Source of the DNA: Methylovirgula ligni
Lineage (GTDB): Bacteria > Pseudomonadota > Alphaproteobacteria > Rhizobiales > Beijerinckiaceae
Reading direction: 5' to 3'
Length of the DNA: 64,000 bases
NCBI RefSeq assembly: GCF_004135935.1
Contig: NZ_CP025086.1
Span: forward strand, 248,001 to 312,000
The translations under genes and the position numbers were made by a program. This document shows, in pieces, positions 9,210-18,291 of the stretch (positions are counted from its first letter, which is position 1; each line of letters begins with the position of its first letter). The notes beneath the pieces were generated by a model that was given only the letters and a program-made list of their open reading frames with translations, was not told where the DNA came from and searched no databases.

Positions 9210-9265
9210 GTTTGCATGTTCCTATCCAAGGCGAGTGGAAACCCACGCGTCGAATAGGTTCAGCG

Positions 9266-10066
9266 ATGAAGCCCGCCCGCCTCGTCATTCTCGGAGTTGC
9301 CGCGCTCGCTGGCGTCGGGGCATTTTTGCTTATTCTCAGCGGCACGAAGCCGCCGGAGCCTGTCAAGATCGCCGTGTCGGCCCCACCGCCGCCGATGGAT
9401 CAGGTTCTCGTCGCCGACCAGGACATTCCTTTCGGCAATACGATCGAGTCGGGCGACCTGCGCTGGCAGGCCTGGCCGAAGAACAAAGCACCGGCAGGTG
9501 TCCTCCTTCAGTCGAAAGACCCGGACGCCACGACCGAATTCGAAGGCTGGCTCGTGCGCAACCGCCTTGGCCAGGGCGAACCCGTCTATAAGGACCGTCT
9601 CATCCAGCCCGGCAAGTCCGGCTTCCTCGCCGCCCTCCTCCCGGAGGGGATGCGAGCCGTCGCCATCACGATCGATTCGCAGGGCTCGACCACTGCCGGC
9701 AACTTCATTCTGCCCGGCGATCATGTCGATGTGCTCCATACATTCCGCGACGATGACGTGGCACGCGCTAATGGCGGCGACGGCATGGTGAGCGAAACGC
9801 TCCTGCACAACGTCCGGGTCCTCGCCATCGGCGAGAGCATTCAAAAGGCCGGCAAGGAGCCCGTGATCGGCGGCTCCAATGCAACTCTTGAACTGAGCCC
9901 CGGACAGGTCGAGCAGATTCTCCTCGCCCAGAAAGTCGGCCAGCTTTCGTTGAGCCTGCGAAGCATGGCCGATTCCAAAACGACCGGGGACCTCGATTCT
10001 TCAGAGAAAGAAACGAATTTCACCATCATTCGCTACGGAATTCCGGTCCCGGGCCGCGCGCGTTGA
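9266..10066 (+). CDS. cpaB: Flp pilus assembly protein CpaB (RcpC)
   Basis: Protein of 266 residues with an N-terminal membrane anchor (about 5-25), then a SAF-like domain (VLVADQDIPFGNTIESGDLRW) and the RcpC domain (MRAVAITIDSQGSTTAGNFILPGDHVDV). CpaB is a periplasmic component linked to the secretin. The ATG at 9266 puts the anchor at the N-terminus; a frame from 9212 would add 18 residues. It is followed by cpaC after 42 bp. Confidence 0.92.
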   Translation: MKPARLVILGVAALAGVGAFLLILSGTKPPEPVKIAVSAPPPPMDQVLVADQDIPFGNTIESGDLRWQAWPKNKAPAGVLLQSKDPDATTEFEGWLVRNRLGQGEPVYKDRLIQPGKSGFLAALLPEGMRAVAITIDSQGSTTAGNFILPGDHVDVLHTFRDDDVARANGGDGMVSETLLHNVRVLAIGESIQKAGKEPVIGGSNATLELSPGQVEQILLAQKVGQLSLSLRSMADSKTTGDLDSSEKETNFTIIRYGIPVPGRAR

Positions 10067-10108
10067 GTTGGATGCGAACAGACATAACCAGATCCTAAGG
10101 AACCACGC

Positions 10109-11545
10109 ATGAAACGCCGCGTCCCAACTCTCCTATGCGGATTGTCCGCAGCGCTGATGCTGCTTGCGCCGGTGCAAGAGGCTTTCGCACAGGCAAGTAT
10201 GCAGGTCGAGGATGGGAGCAACTCCGGCTTCTCGCGGCGCATATCGATGGGCATCGGCAAGTCGCTGATTGTCGATCTGCCCCGGGACGCCGCGGAAATC
10301 TTCGTCGGCAATCCCAAGGTCGCCAATGCCATCGTCCGCTCGGCTCGCAAGCTCTACATAATTGGCCTCGACAAGGGCCAGACCACGGTCTTCGCGCTTG
10401 ATGCCCAAGGCCACCAGATCGCGGCAATGCAGATCAACATCGGCCGGGACGTCGGAGAATTGCAGCAGATCCTGCGCGCGGCCATGCCGACGTCGAATAT
10501 TATCGCCCGCACGGTCAACGACACGATCATCCTCTCCGGCGAAGTCGATTCGGCGGAGGAGGCCAAGCGCGCCGACGATATCGCGGAGGGCTTCGCCAAG
10601 GACTTTAACGGCAACAACGGCTCGTCGACGGGAATGGTCGTCAATTCCCTGGTCATTCACGGGCGCGATCAGGTGATGCTGAAAGTCACCATCGCCGAAA
10701 TCGACCGCAGCATCGCCAAGCAACTGGGCCTGACGTCGAGCACCTGGGGCCCGTTCACGCAATACAATCCGTTCGGCATCAACGGCAATATCGCCACGGC
10801 CGGGAACGGTCAGACAAGCGGCATCACGCTTTCCAATCCGTCGGGCACCGTGTCGGCGACGCTGCAGGCGTTCGAGCGCTACGGCGTCTCGCATATTCTG
10901 GCCGAACCGACGGTCGCGGCCGTCTCGGGAGAGAGCGCCAATTTCACGGTCGGCGGCGAATTCCCGATCCCGGGTCCGCCGACAACCTGCCCCGGCACGG
11001 TCTCAACCACCGCCGTCTGCTCCGGCGGCGCGGTCTATCAGCCTTACGGCGTCATGTTGACGTTCACGCCGGTCGTTCTCGGCGAAGGACGCATCCTCCT
11101 GCATCTGTCGACCGAGGTGACCGACATCGATTACACCAAGACCGTCAGCATCCAGGGCGTGCCGACCCCCGGCCTGTTGACGCGCAAGAACGCGACCAGC
11201 GTCGAACTGCCTTCCGGCGGCTCGATTGCCTCCGCCGGCTTGCTGCAGACGGTTTCGCGCCAGGTCATCAACGGATTTCCCGGCCTGATGGATCTGCCGA
11301 TCCTCGGCACCCTGTTCCGCTCACGCGATTATCAGCGGGAAGAAACCGAGCTGATGATCATCGTGACGCCCTATCTGGTGCGGGCGACATCGACGGCGGA
11401 GTTGCCGCAGCCCGACGACGGATATGCGGATTCGACCGATCCGCAAGCCTGGCTGCTTGGCCGCATCAACCGCCTCTACGCTTCGCCGAACAACCCTGAA
11501 GCGGTGAAGAATTTCAAAGGCCGTGTCGGCTTCATCGTGGATTGA
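10109..11545 (+). CDS. cpaC: Flp pilus outer-membrane secretin CpaC (RcpA)
   Basis: Secretin of 478 residues with a signal peptide (cut after about AFA, residue 27). The pilus N-terminal domain includes SLIVDLPRDAAEIFVGNPKVANAIV, and a BON-like segment contains VNDTIILSGEVDSAEEA. The secretin pore domain ends in the family signature GLMDLPILGTLFRSRDYQREETELMI (about residues 391-416). It forms the outer-membrane channel for the pilus. AAGGA stands before the ATG. The orphan protein at 7199-7666 resembles its N domain. Confidence 0.94.
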   Translation: MKRRVPTLLCGLSAALMLLAPVQEAFAQASMQVEDGSNSGFSRRISMGIGKSLIVDLPRDAAEIFVGNPKVANAIVRSARKLYIIGLDKGQTTVFALDAQGHQIAAMQINIGRDVGELQQILRAAMPTSNIIARTVNDTIILSGEVDSAEEAKRADDIAEGFAKDFNGNNGSSTGMVVNSLVIHGRDQVMLKVTIAEIDRSIAKQLGLTSSTWGPFTQYNPFGINGNIATAGNGQTSGITLSNPSGTVSATLQAFERYGVSHILAEPTVAAVSGESANFTVGGEFPIPGPPTTCPGTVSTTAVCSGGAVYQPYGVMLTFTPVVLGEGRILLHLSTEVTDIDYTKTVSIQGVPTPGLLTRKNATSVELPSGGSIASAGLLQTVSRQVINGFPGLMDLPILGTLFRSRDYQREETELMIIVTPYLVRATSTAELPQPDDGYADSTDPQAWLLGRINRLYASPNNPEAVKNFKGRVGFIVD

Positions 11546-11576
11546 GCCCGAACTGATGAGAAGAGTGGGACGAAAG

Positions 11577-12329
11577 ATGCCGATCTCGCCAAATAGAACA
11601 GCGCAAACCGGCCGAAAGGCCGCAAAAGGACGCGCTCTGCTTGCGCTCTGCACCGCGGCGGCGCTGAGCGGCTGCGCGTCGGCGAATGTCGACCGGATGC
11701 GGACCTCCTCCATCCCTATGGACGATTATCGCGTCCGTCATCCGATCGTCCTCTCGGAATCGGCCAATCGGCTCGATATTTTCCCGCCGCCGCAGGCGCG
11801 CAGCCTCGACCGCCGCAGCTATGCGCAGGTGGTCCAATACGGCAAGCTCTACCGCTCCAACGGGCAAGGCCCGATCGTGGCCTTCCTGCCGGAGGCTGGC
11901 ACGGCAAATCGCGGGACGATCGAATCGATCCGCCGCGCGCTTGCCGCCGGCGGCGCCTATGCGCCGCTGCAGGTCACAACCTATCCTGTCGTCAATCGCG
12001 ACCTCGCTTCGCCGATCCGGCTGAGCTTTATCGGGCTCAAAGCCAAGGTCGCCGATGCTTGCGGCCAATGGCCGAGCGATCTTGCCTCCGGCAGTTCGCT
12101 GCAAGGTTGGCAGAACAAGCCCTATTGGAATTACGGCTGCTCCTATCAGAGCATTTTCGCCGCACAGGTCGCCGACCCGCGCGATCTCGTCGGACCGCGC
12201 GCCGAGGATCCATCGGATACGGTGTTCAGGACCTATGCGATCGATCAGGTCCGCGCGGGCAAAGATCCGGCGACCACCTGGAATACCAACGGCACCAGCA
12301 TCAACCCCATCGGCTCGGGGGCCCAGTGA
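11577..12329 (+). CDS. cpaD: Flp pilus assembly lipoprotein CpaD
   Basis: Outer-membrane lipoprotein of about 250 residues. A signal segment ALLALCTAAALSGC ends in the lipobox LSGC. The mature domain includes RHPIVLSESANRLDIFP, the CpaD family hallmark. CpaD partners the secretin. Two ATGs are possible, 11556 and 11577. I chose 11577 because GGGA is better placed before it; the difference is seven residues. Its stop overlaps the cpaE start as TGATG, indicating translational coupling. Confidence 0.88.
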   Translation: MPISPNRTAQTGRKAAKGRALLALCTAAALSGCASANVDRMRTSSIPMDDYRVRHPIVLSESANRLDIFPPPQARSLDRRSYAQVVQYGKLYRSNGQGPIVAFLPEAGTANRGTIESIRRALAAGGAYAPLQVTTYPVVNRDLASPIRLSFIGLKAKVADACGQWPSDLASGSSLQGWQNKPYWNYGCSYQSIFAAQVADPRDLVGPRAEDPSDTVFRTYAIDQVRAGKDPATTWNTNGTSINPIGSGAQ

Positions 12330-13573
12330 TGAGCGACGGATCGGATACTTCGCCGGAACAAATCGCGCCGGTTCCACGCATTTCCATGCAGGCGTTCTGC
12401 GAAACGCCGGAGGTTGCGCAGATCATCCAGTCCGCGATCGGCGATCGGCGGATGGAAAAGGCGCATGTCAAAGTGCACATGGGCGGCGCCGCTGCGGCTC
12501 TCGAGGCCTACCGTTCGGCCTCGACGCCGAACGTGATCTTGATCGAGACGACGTCCAAGCGCGAGGAACTCATCAACTACCTGCACGCGCTCGCCGAATT
12601 CTGCGACGCCGGAACCAAAGTCGTGGTGACCGGCCGTATGAACGACATCGTGCTCTATCGCGAGTTGATGGCGCGCGGCGTCAGCGAATATCTCGTCGCG
12701 CCGTTCACGGTGCTCGATTTCATCCGCACGATTTCCCGCCTCTACACCGGCGTCGGCGCGGAGCCGGTCGGCAAGATCGTCGCCTTCGTCGGCGCCAAGG
12801 GCGGCGCAGGAGCTTCGACAATTGCCCACAACGTCGCCTGGTCGATCCCACGTGAACTCGACATTCAGACGGCGCTCGTCGATCTCGATCTCGGCTTCGG
12901 CACCGCGGGGCTCGATTTCAATCAGGACCCGCCGCAAGGCATCGCTGAAGCGGTGTTCGCGCCGGACCGGATCGACAGCAATCTCGTCGATCGCCTGCTG
13001 TCGCGCTGCGGTGACAAGCTCAGTCTGCTCGCCGCCCCCGCCTCGCTCGACCGCATCTACGATTTTCCCGAAACCGCGTTCGACGCGATTGTCGAAATCC
13101 TGCGCGCCTCGACGCCCTGCGTGGTCCTCGACATTCCACATGGCTGGACTGCCTGGATGCGGCGGCTGATCCTCGGCGCAGACGAGATCGTCCTCGTCGC
13201 GACGCCGGACCTTGCCAATCTGCGCAACGCCAAGAGCCTCCTCGATACCGTCCGGGCGGCACGCCCGAACGATGCCAAACCCCGGCTCATCCTGAACTTC
13301 ATGGGCGTGCCCAAGCGGCCGGAAATCGCGGTGAGCGACTTCGCCAAGGCGGTCGATCTCGAACCGCAAGGGTTCATAAATTTCGAGCCGAAGCTCTTCG
13401 GCACCGCCGCCAACAACGGCCAGATGATCGCCGAGGTCGACCCGGCGAACAAAATCAACGAGACGATTTCGGAATTGGCGCGCGCCGTGACCGGGCGAAC
13501 GGAGATACGAAAAGCCAAAAAGACCCTGCTGGAGCCGCTGAAATTGAAGCTCGGCTTGAGCCGGGCTTCCTGA
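12329..13573 (+). CDS. cpaE: Flp pilus localisation ATPase CpaE (TadZ)
   Basis: Cytoplasmic protein of 414 residues. The N-terminal half is an atypical receiver-like domain (residues about 45-135). The C-terminal half is a ParA/MinD-type ATPase with the deviant Walker A KGGAGAST at 157-164 and the switch segment DLDLGFGTAGLDF. CpaE/TadZ proteins mark the pole where the Tad machine is built. The ATG overlaps the cpaD stop by one base. There is a 149-bp gap before cpaF in which I see no gene. Confidence 0.93.
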   Translation: MSDGSDTSPEQIAPVPRISMQAFCETPEVAQIIQSAIGDRRMEKAHVKVHMGGAAAALEAYRSASTPNVILIETTSKREELINYLHALAEFCDAGTKVVVTGRMNDIVLYRELMARGVSEYLVAPFTVLDFIRTISRLYTGVGAEPVGKIVAFVGAKGGAGASTIAHNVAWSIPRELDIQTALVDLDLGFGTAGLDFNQDPPQGIAEAVFAPDRIDSNLVDRLLSRCGDKLSLLAAPASLDRIYDFPETAFDAIVEILRASTPCVVLDIPHGWTAWMRRLILGADEIVLVATPDLANLRNAKSLLDTVRAARPNDAKPRLILNFMGVPKRPEIAVSDFAKAVDLEPQGFINFEPKLFGTAANNGQMIAEVDPANKINETISELARAVTGRTEIRKAKKTLLEPLKLKLGLSRAS

Positions 13574-13722
13574 GCTTCCGGCGCAGCGCACGACGCCGCG
13601 CGAGTTCCGCAAAAGATGCGGGTGATTTGTAGGGATTTTTTTAGGCTTGCGCGGTTTGCTGGTCGCGCCGGTAGTGGAAATTGCGCGACGCCCTGTCGGC
13701 GTCGCCGAAGAGGAGTTAAGCG

Positions 13723-15168
13723 ATGTTCGGACGGCGGTCGCCTGCAAGCGAAAGCGCACCCCCGCGCGCGCCGACGCCGGCCGTCGCGATCACGAATTTC
13801 CGCGGCGTGACCGACACCGGGCGCAAGACGCCGGTCACGATCGAGCCGCCCTCCGCGCCGCCGCCTCCGCCCATTGAGCCGCGCTCCGACGAATATTACG
13901 TCACCAAGAGCATGATCTTCGGCGCCCTGATCGAGGGCATCGATCTATCGCAATTGGCTCGCCTCGACGCCGACAGCGCGCGCGAGGAAATCCGCGACAT
14001 CGTCAACGAGATCATCGCGATCAAAAACATCGTCATGTCGATTTCCGAGCAGGAAGACCTGCTCAACGACATCTGCAACGATGTGCTCGGCTATGGCCCG
14101 CTCGAGCCTTTGCTCGCCCGCGACGACATCGCCGACATCATGGTCAACGGGGCACGGCAGACCTTCATCGAAGTCGGCGGCAAAATCCAGTTGACCAACG
14201 TCCGCTTCCGCGACAACGCGCAGCTTATGAACATCTGCCAGCGCATCGTCAGCCAGGTCGGCCGCCGCGTCGACGAAGCCTCGCCGATCTGCGACGCGCG
14301 CCTCATGGACGGTTCGCGCGTCAACGTCATTGCGCCACCGCTGGCCATCGACGGCCCGGTGCTCACGATCCGCAAATTTCGCAAGGATAAGCTCACCCTC
14401 GAGCAGCTCGTCCGCTACAACTGTATTTCGCCCGAAGGCGGCGAAATCCTGAAAATCATCGGCCGCGTCCGCTGTAATGTTCTCATCTCCGGCGGTACCG
14501 GCTCAGGCAAGACGACGCTGCTGAACTGCCTCACCCACTATATCGACGAAGACGAGCGCGTCATCACCTGCGAGGACGCCGCCGAGCTTCAATTGCAGCA
14601 GCAGCATGTGGTCCGTCTGGAAACGCGGCCGCCGAGCCTCGAAGGCACCGGCGCGGTGTCGATGCGCGACCTCGTGAGAAACTGCCTGCGTATGCGTCCC
14701 GAGCGGATCATCGTGGGCGAGGTGCGCGGCGCCGAAGCCTTCGACCTGTTGCAGGCGATGAACACCGGCCACGATGGCTCGATGGGCACGGTCCACGCCA
14801 ACTCCCCGCGCGAGGCGCTCAGCCGTCTCGAATCGATGATCACCATGGGCGGCTTCTCGCTGCCGGCGCGCACCATCCGCGAGATGATCGTCTCGTCGAT
14901 CGACGTCATCATCCAGACGGCGCGCTTACGTGACGGCTCGCGCCGCATCACTCACATCACCGAGGTGATGGGTCTCGAAGGCGACGTCATCATCACACAG
15001 GATCTTTTTCTCTACGAGATCGACGGCGAGGACGCCTCCGGCCGGATCAAGGGCGCGCATCGCTCGACCGGGATCGGCCGCCCCAGGTTCTGGGAACGCG
15101 CGCGCTATTTCGGCGAGGAGGTTCGGCTCGCCGCCGCACTCGACGCCAGCGAACAGACGACCGCATGA
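13723..15168 (+). CDS. cpaF: Flp pilus secretion ATPase CpaF (TadA)
   Basis: Hexameric type II/IV secretion ATPase of 481 residues. A Pro-rich N-terminus (to about 55) precedes the N-terminal domain and the core, with Walker A GGTGSGKT at 257-264. The Asp box and Walker B region reads [21 protein letters not shown], and the His box reads [12 protein letters not shown]. It powers both assembly and retraction of Tad pili. It sits between cpaE and tadB as in most Tad loci. Confidence 0.95.
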   Translation: MFGRRSPASESAPPRAPTPAVAITNFRGVTDTGRKTPVTIEPPSAPPPPPIEPRSDEYYVTKSMIFGALIEGIDLSQLARLDADSAREEIRDIVNEIIAIKNIVMSISEQEDLLNDICNDVLGYGPLEPLLARDDIADIMVNGARQTFIEVGGKIQLTNVRFRDNAQLMNICQRIVSQVGRRVDEASPICDARLMDGSRVNVIAPPLAIDGPVLTIRKFRKDKLTLEQLVRYNCISPEGGEILKIIGRVRCNVLISGGTGSGKTTLLNCLTHYIDEDERVITCEDAAELQLQQQHVVRLETRPPSLEGTGAVSMRDLVRNCLRMRPERIIVGEVRGAEAFDLLQAMNTGHDGSMGTVHANSPREALSRLESMITMGGFSLPARTIREMIVSSIDVIIQTARLRDGSRRITHITEVMGLEGDVIITQDLFLYEIDGEDASGRIKGAHRSTGIGRPRFWERARYFGEEVRLAAALDASEQTTA

Positions 15169-15206
15169 AGATTATGCCGAAGATCGTTACGGCCGGGAAC
15201 TAGACC

Positions 15207-16178
15207 ATGCCCATTCAGGCCCTCCTCTCAGCTTTCCTGGCGGCGCTCGCCGTCGGCGGGTTCGGCCTCGCCTTCGTTTATCCGCTGCTCAGCGGCGAGC
15301 GGCAGGCCGAGAAGCGGCAGGCAGCGCTCTCCGCCAGCGCCGGAAAGCAGCCGGAAAAGCAAACCGACGCCGCGGTGCGGCGTAAACAGATCGCCGATAG
15401 CCTCAAAGAGATCGAGCGGCGCAACACCCGCAAGCGTGTCAGCCTGGAAACCAAGATCAGCCGCGCCGGCCTTCGAATCTCCAAATCCGTCTTTTTCATC
15501 TACTCCGCCATCAGCGGCCTTGTTCTCGCGCTCTTGTTCTATGTCCTCACCGGCAAGCTCTATCTCGCCGCCGCGGCGGGCCTCGTCGGCGCGATCGGCC
15601 TGCCGACATGGGTCATCAATTATCTCGCGAAAAAGCGTCTGAAGAAATTCGTCAATCTGTTTCCGGACACGATCGACGTCATCGTGCGCGGCGTGAAGGC
15701 GGGCCTGCCGCTTGGCGATTGCCTGCGCATTATCGCGAGCGAGGTCGAAGAGCCCGTCCGTGGTGAATTTCGTGCGATCGTCGAAGCCGCGACTATGGGT
15801 CTTTCGATCTCGGAGGCGGTCGAGCGGCTGACGAACCAGATTCCTATCGCCGAGACGAACTTCTTTTCTATCGTCATCAACATTCAGCAAAAGGCGGGCG
15901 GTAATCTTTCGGAGGCTTTGTCCAACCTTTCCGGCGTGCTGCGCGATCGCAAAATGATGGAAGGCAAGATCAAAGCCTTCTCGTCCGAGGCGAAAGCTTC
16001 GGCGATGATCATCGGCTCGCTGCCCTTCGCCGTCGCGGGCCTGGTCTACGTCACCAGCCCTGCCTACATTTCCCTGCTTTGGACGACCTCGACCGGGCAG
16101 CTCGTTCTCGGGGCAGCCGCGCTCTGGATGGCGATCGGCATTTTTGTCATGAAGAAGATGGTGAATTTCGACTACTGA
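15207..16178 (+). CDS. tadB: Flp pilus inner-membrane platform protein TadB
   Basis: Membrane protein of 323 residues with a T2SSF domain. It has an N-terminal helix, two central hydrophobic segments around residues 90-150, and a C-terminal pair. The cytoplasmic segment includes FPDTIDVIVRGVKAGLPLGDCL and QKAGGNLSEALSNLSGVLRDRKMM, both typical of TadB. It forms the inner-membrane platform together with TadC. Confidence 0.93.
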   Translation: MPIQALLSAFLAALAVGGFGLAFVYPLLSGERQAEKRQAALSASAGKQPEKQTDAAVRRKQIADSLKEIERRNTRKRVSLETKISRAGLRISKSVFFIYSAISGLVLALLFYVLTGKLYLAAAAGLVGAIGLPTWVINYLAKKRLKKFVNLFPDTIDVIVRGVKAGLPLGDCLRIIASEVEEPVRGEFRAIVEAATMGLSISEAVERLTNQIPIAETNFFSIVINIQQKAGGNLSEALSNLSGVLRDRKMMEGKIKAFSSEAKASAMIIGSLPFAVAGLVYVTSPAYISLLWTTSTGQLVLGAAALWMAIGIFVMKKMVNFDY

Positions 16179-16208
16179 CGGCGCGGAATTTTTGTTTGGC
16201 GGATCGAC

Positions 16209-17180
16209 ATGAATGATGTGACTGACTTTTTGCTGAACCGTCAGGCGATGCTGGCGGCGTTGGTCGCAATCTCGATATTTGCGACGATCCTGACGTTCGC
16301 CATGCCGTTGCTGCAGACGGATAGGCTCGGACGGCGCATGAAAATCGTCGCCTCGGAGCGCGAGCGCATTCGCGCGCGTGAACGCGAGCGGCTCGCCGAA
16401 TCGAAGGTCACCCTGCGCCAGGCGCCAAAAGCCTATATGAAAAACATCGTCGACCGCTTCAATCTGTCGTCCTGGCTGGGCACGGAAAAGGCGAAGCACC
16501 AGATGGTCATGGCGGGCTTTCGCGGACAGCAGGCGGAGGTTGGGTTTCTGTTCTTTCGCCTTGTGACTCCGATCGGAGTGTTCGTTTTCGCGCTCATCTA
16601 TCTGTTCTTTCTGAGCCGGTTCGGCCTGTCCCCGATGATGAATATCGCTGTGGCCATCGGCGCCGCGTATATCGGGATCAAGGCGCCGGAAATTTATGTC
16701 AGCAACGCGATCGCCAAGCGCCAGAAATCGATGAGCAAGGCGGTTCCGGATTCGCTCGATCTCATGCTGATCTGCGTCGAGTCGGGTATGTCGATCGAAC
16801 TCGCGTTTCGCAAAGTCGCGCAGGAGGTCGGCATCCAATCCATTCCTCTCGCCGAGGAATTGACCTTGACGACAGCGGAGCTCTCCTATCTGTCCGACCG
16901 CCGCCAGGCCTTCGAGAATTTGGGAACACGCACCGGCGTCGATTCGTTGAAGCAGATATCGACCGTTCTGACGCAGGCGGAACGCTATGGTACGCCCCTT
17001 GCCCAGGCGCTGCGTATCGTCGCCACCGAGAGCCGCCAGCGGCGTATGTCCGAGGCGGAAAAGAAGGCCGCCGCCCTGCCGCCGAAGCTCACCGTCCCGA
17101 TGATCCTGTTCTTTCTGCCGGTTCTCTTCGCCGTGATCATCACGCCGGCAATCATCCAGGTCTCTGCCACGATGCGCTGA
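16209..17180 (+). CDS. tadC: Flp pilus inner-membrane platform protein TadC
   Basis: Second T2SSF-domain membrane protein, also 323 residues. It includes VPDSLDLMLICVESGMSIELAF and QAERYGTPLAQALRIVATESR, and ends in a C-terminal membrane segment. It follows tadB after 30 bp. It is the last pilus gene on this strand; a repeat hairpin and then a convergent TPR lipoprotein gene follow. Confidence 0.93.
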   Translation: MNDVTDFLLNRQAMLAALVAISIFATILTFAMPLLQTDRLGRRMKIVASERERIRARERERLAESKVTLRQAPKAYMKNIVDRFNLSSWLGTEKAKHQMVMAGFRGQQAEVGFLFFRLVTPIGVFVFALIYLFFLSRFGLSPMMNIAVAIGAAYIGIKAPEIYVSNAIAKRQKSMSKAVPDSLDLMLICVESGMSIELAFRKVAQEVGIQSIPLAEELTLTTAELSYLSDRRQAFENLGTRTGVDSLKQISTVLTQAERYGTPLAQALRIVATESRQRRMSEAEKKAAALPPKLTVPMILFFLPVLFAVIITPAIIQVSATMR

Positions 17181-17189
17181 TGCGCGGGT

Positions 17190-17225
17190 CTGGAAAAGCA
17201 TTTAACTTTTCCAGAACACGCTCTA
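17190..17225. repeat. Palindromic repeat of the TAGAGC type, also a likely bidirectional terminator
   Basis: CTGGAAAAG (17190-17198) pairs perfectly with CTTTTCCAG (17206-17214) across a seven-base loop. Read on the minus strand the element begins TAGAGCGTGTTCTGG, and that TAG is the stop codon of the tadD-like gene. I recall near-identical elements scattered in many rhizobial genomes. It separates convergent tadC and tadD. Confidence 0.7.
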
Positions 17226-18149
17226 ATCCGCTGAACCGATCTGCGTCGGGTGCAGATTTTGCGGCGTCGCCTTTTCCACCTTGGCATAGTGGCGCGGCCG
17301 ATGCGCGAGAGCCGCAGTACGTTGCGGCTTGTCGAGATCGCGGATCTGGTTCCACGTATCCGATTGGGCAATCATCTGCTTGATCGAGGCAACATCTTCG
17401 GCCGCATCGACAGGTGCCAAATCCTGCTGCGCGACGGTTTGCGCGGCGTCGAACTTGCCTTGAAGCGACAACACCAGAGCGAGGTTCTGCCGCACGCGCG
17501 AGTCCGCGCCAGGCTGCGCCGCGGCGAGCCGCAGCGTGTCTTCGGCCAGAGGCAATTGCTTCGACAAGGCGTAAGACAGGCCAAGGTTGGAGAGGACTTC
17601 GGGCTGGTTCGGCACGATCTTCAGCGCGGCGCGATAATAGGCCTGCGCCTGATCGTGATCGCCGAGTTGATCCTCCACCGTCCCTTGAGCCGAAAGGATC
17701 GACCAGTTGGGCTCCTCCGGCGTATGCGCCTCGGGCAGGACTGTTTCGGCCTGGCGCAAATGGCCGGCTTCCGCCAGCGCCTTGCCATAGGCGCCCAGCA
17801 CTTGCATGTCCTTGGGATATTTGGCTGCAAGCCGCTGTGCGACCGCCACCGCCTGATCGTAGCGCTGGCTAGCGCGCAGCGCGCGGGCATAGGCCATCGC
17901 GACGCTCTTGTTGTCCGGCTGGGAATCGTAGCGCTGGCCGAGATCTTCGGTATAGCGTTGCAGCGCCGCCGGCGAATTGGGCGCCACGGCATCGCTGCCG
18001 ATCGAGCCGGTGATCGAGTCGGGGCCAATGCTTTGGCAACCGGCGAGTGCGAGCGAGGCCATGAGCAGCGCGGCTGGCATGACGGAGCCTCTAAGCCGTG
18101 TGCGAAATTCCTTCGCGGCGTTTCGCCTTCCGGCGCGAGACCTGCGCAT
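17223..18149 (-). CDS. tadD: TadD-like TPR lipoprotein
   Basis: Protein of 308 residues. A signal segment ends in the lipobox LAGC (Cys38). Degenerate TPR units fill residues about 70-235, for example ALKIVPNQPEVLSNLGLSYALSKQLPLAEDTLRLA. TadD is the TPR lipoprotein that helps secretin assembly in Tad systems, and this gene directly faces tadC. AAGGA stands before the ATG at 18149. A later ATG at 18080 would also leave a lipobox. It is the last Tad gene visible, with no tadE, tadF or tadG nearby. Confidence 0.85.
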   Translation of the reverse strand: MRRSRAGRRNAAKEFRTRLRGSVMPAALLMASLALAGCQSIGPDSITGSIGSDAVAPNSPAALQRYTEDLGQRYDSQPDNKSVAMAYARALRASQRYDQAVAVAQRLAAKYPKDMQVLGAYGKALAEAGHLRQAETVLPEAHTPEEPNWSILSAQGTVEDQLGDHDQAQAYYRAALKIVPNQPEVLSNLGLSYALSKQLPLAEDTLRLAAAQPGADSRVRQNLALVLSLQGKFDAAQTVAQQDLAPVDAAEDVASIKQMIAQSDTWNQIRDLDKPQRTAALAHRPRHYAKVEKATPQNLHPTQIGSAD

Positions 18150-18197
18150 TCCTTCACCCCTCTTGCCGTGCCGCCTGTTAGCAATAAAAAGTTAACC

Positions 18198-18212
18198 CTA
18201 ATAAACAGTTAA
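18198..18212 (-). promoter_or_regulatory. CtrA-like box upstream of tadD
   Basis: Read on the minus strand the site is TTAA-N7-TTAG, one mismatch in the eight core positions, followed by G instead of C. It lies about 50 bp upstream of the tadD start in an AT-rich 142-bp gap shared with the divergent aminopeptidase gene. Confidence 0.3.
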
Positions 18213-18291
18213 ATCGGCCAATCCGGCGCTTCGGAAGGCTGCGTGCAAAGCTCGCTTCGCGTACAAAGAACGGTCTCAGAAGGAGTCCTGG

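Noticed and set aside
15228-17201. 657-codon open frame on the minus strand
   Set aside because: Antisense to tadB and tadC, with no recognisable domain and Arg/Asp-rich composition typical of shadow frames.
18198-18212. Treating the tadD-upstream box as a firm CtrA site
   Set aside because: It has two mismatches in nine positions and several overlapping TTAA-rich alternatives exist in the same gap, so it was kept only as a weak member of the set.
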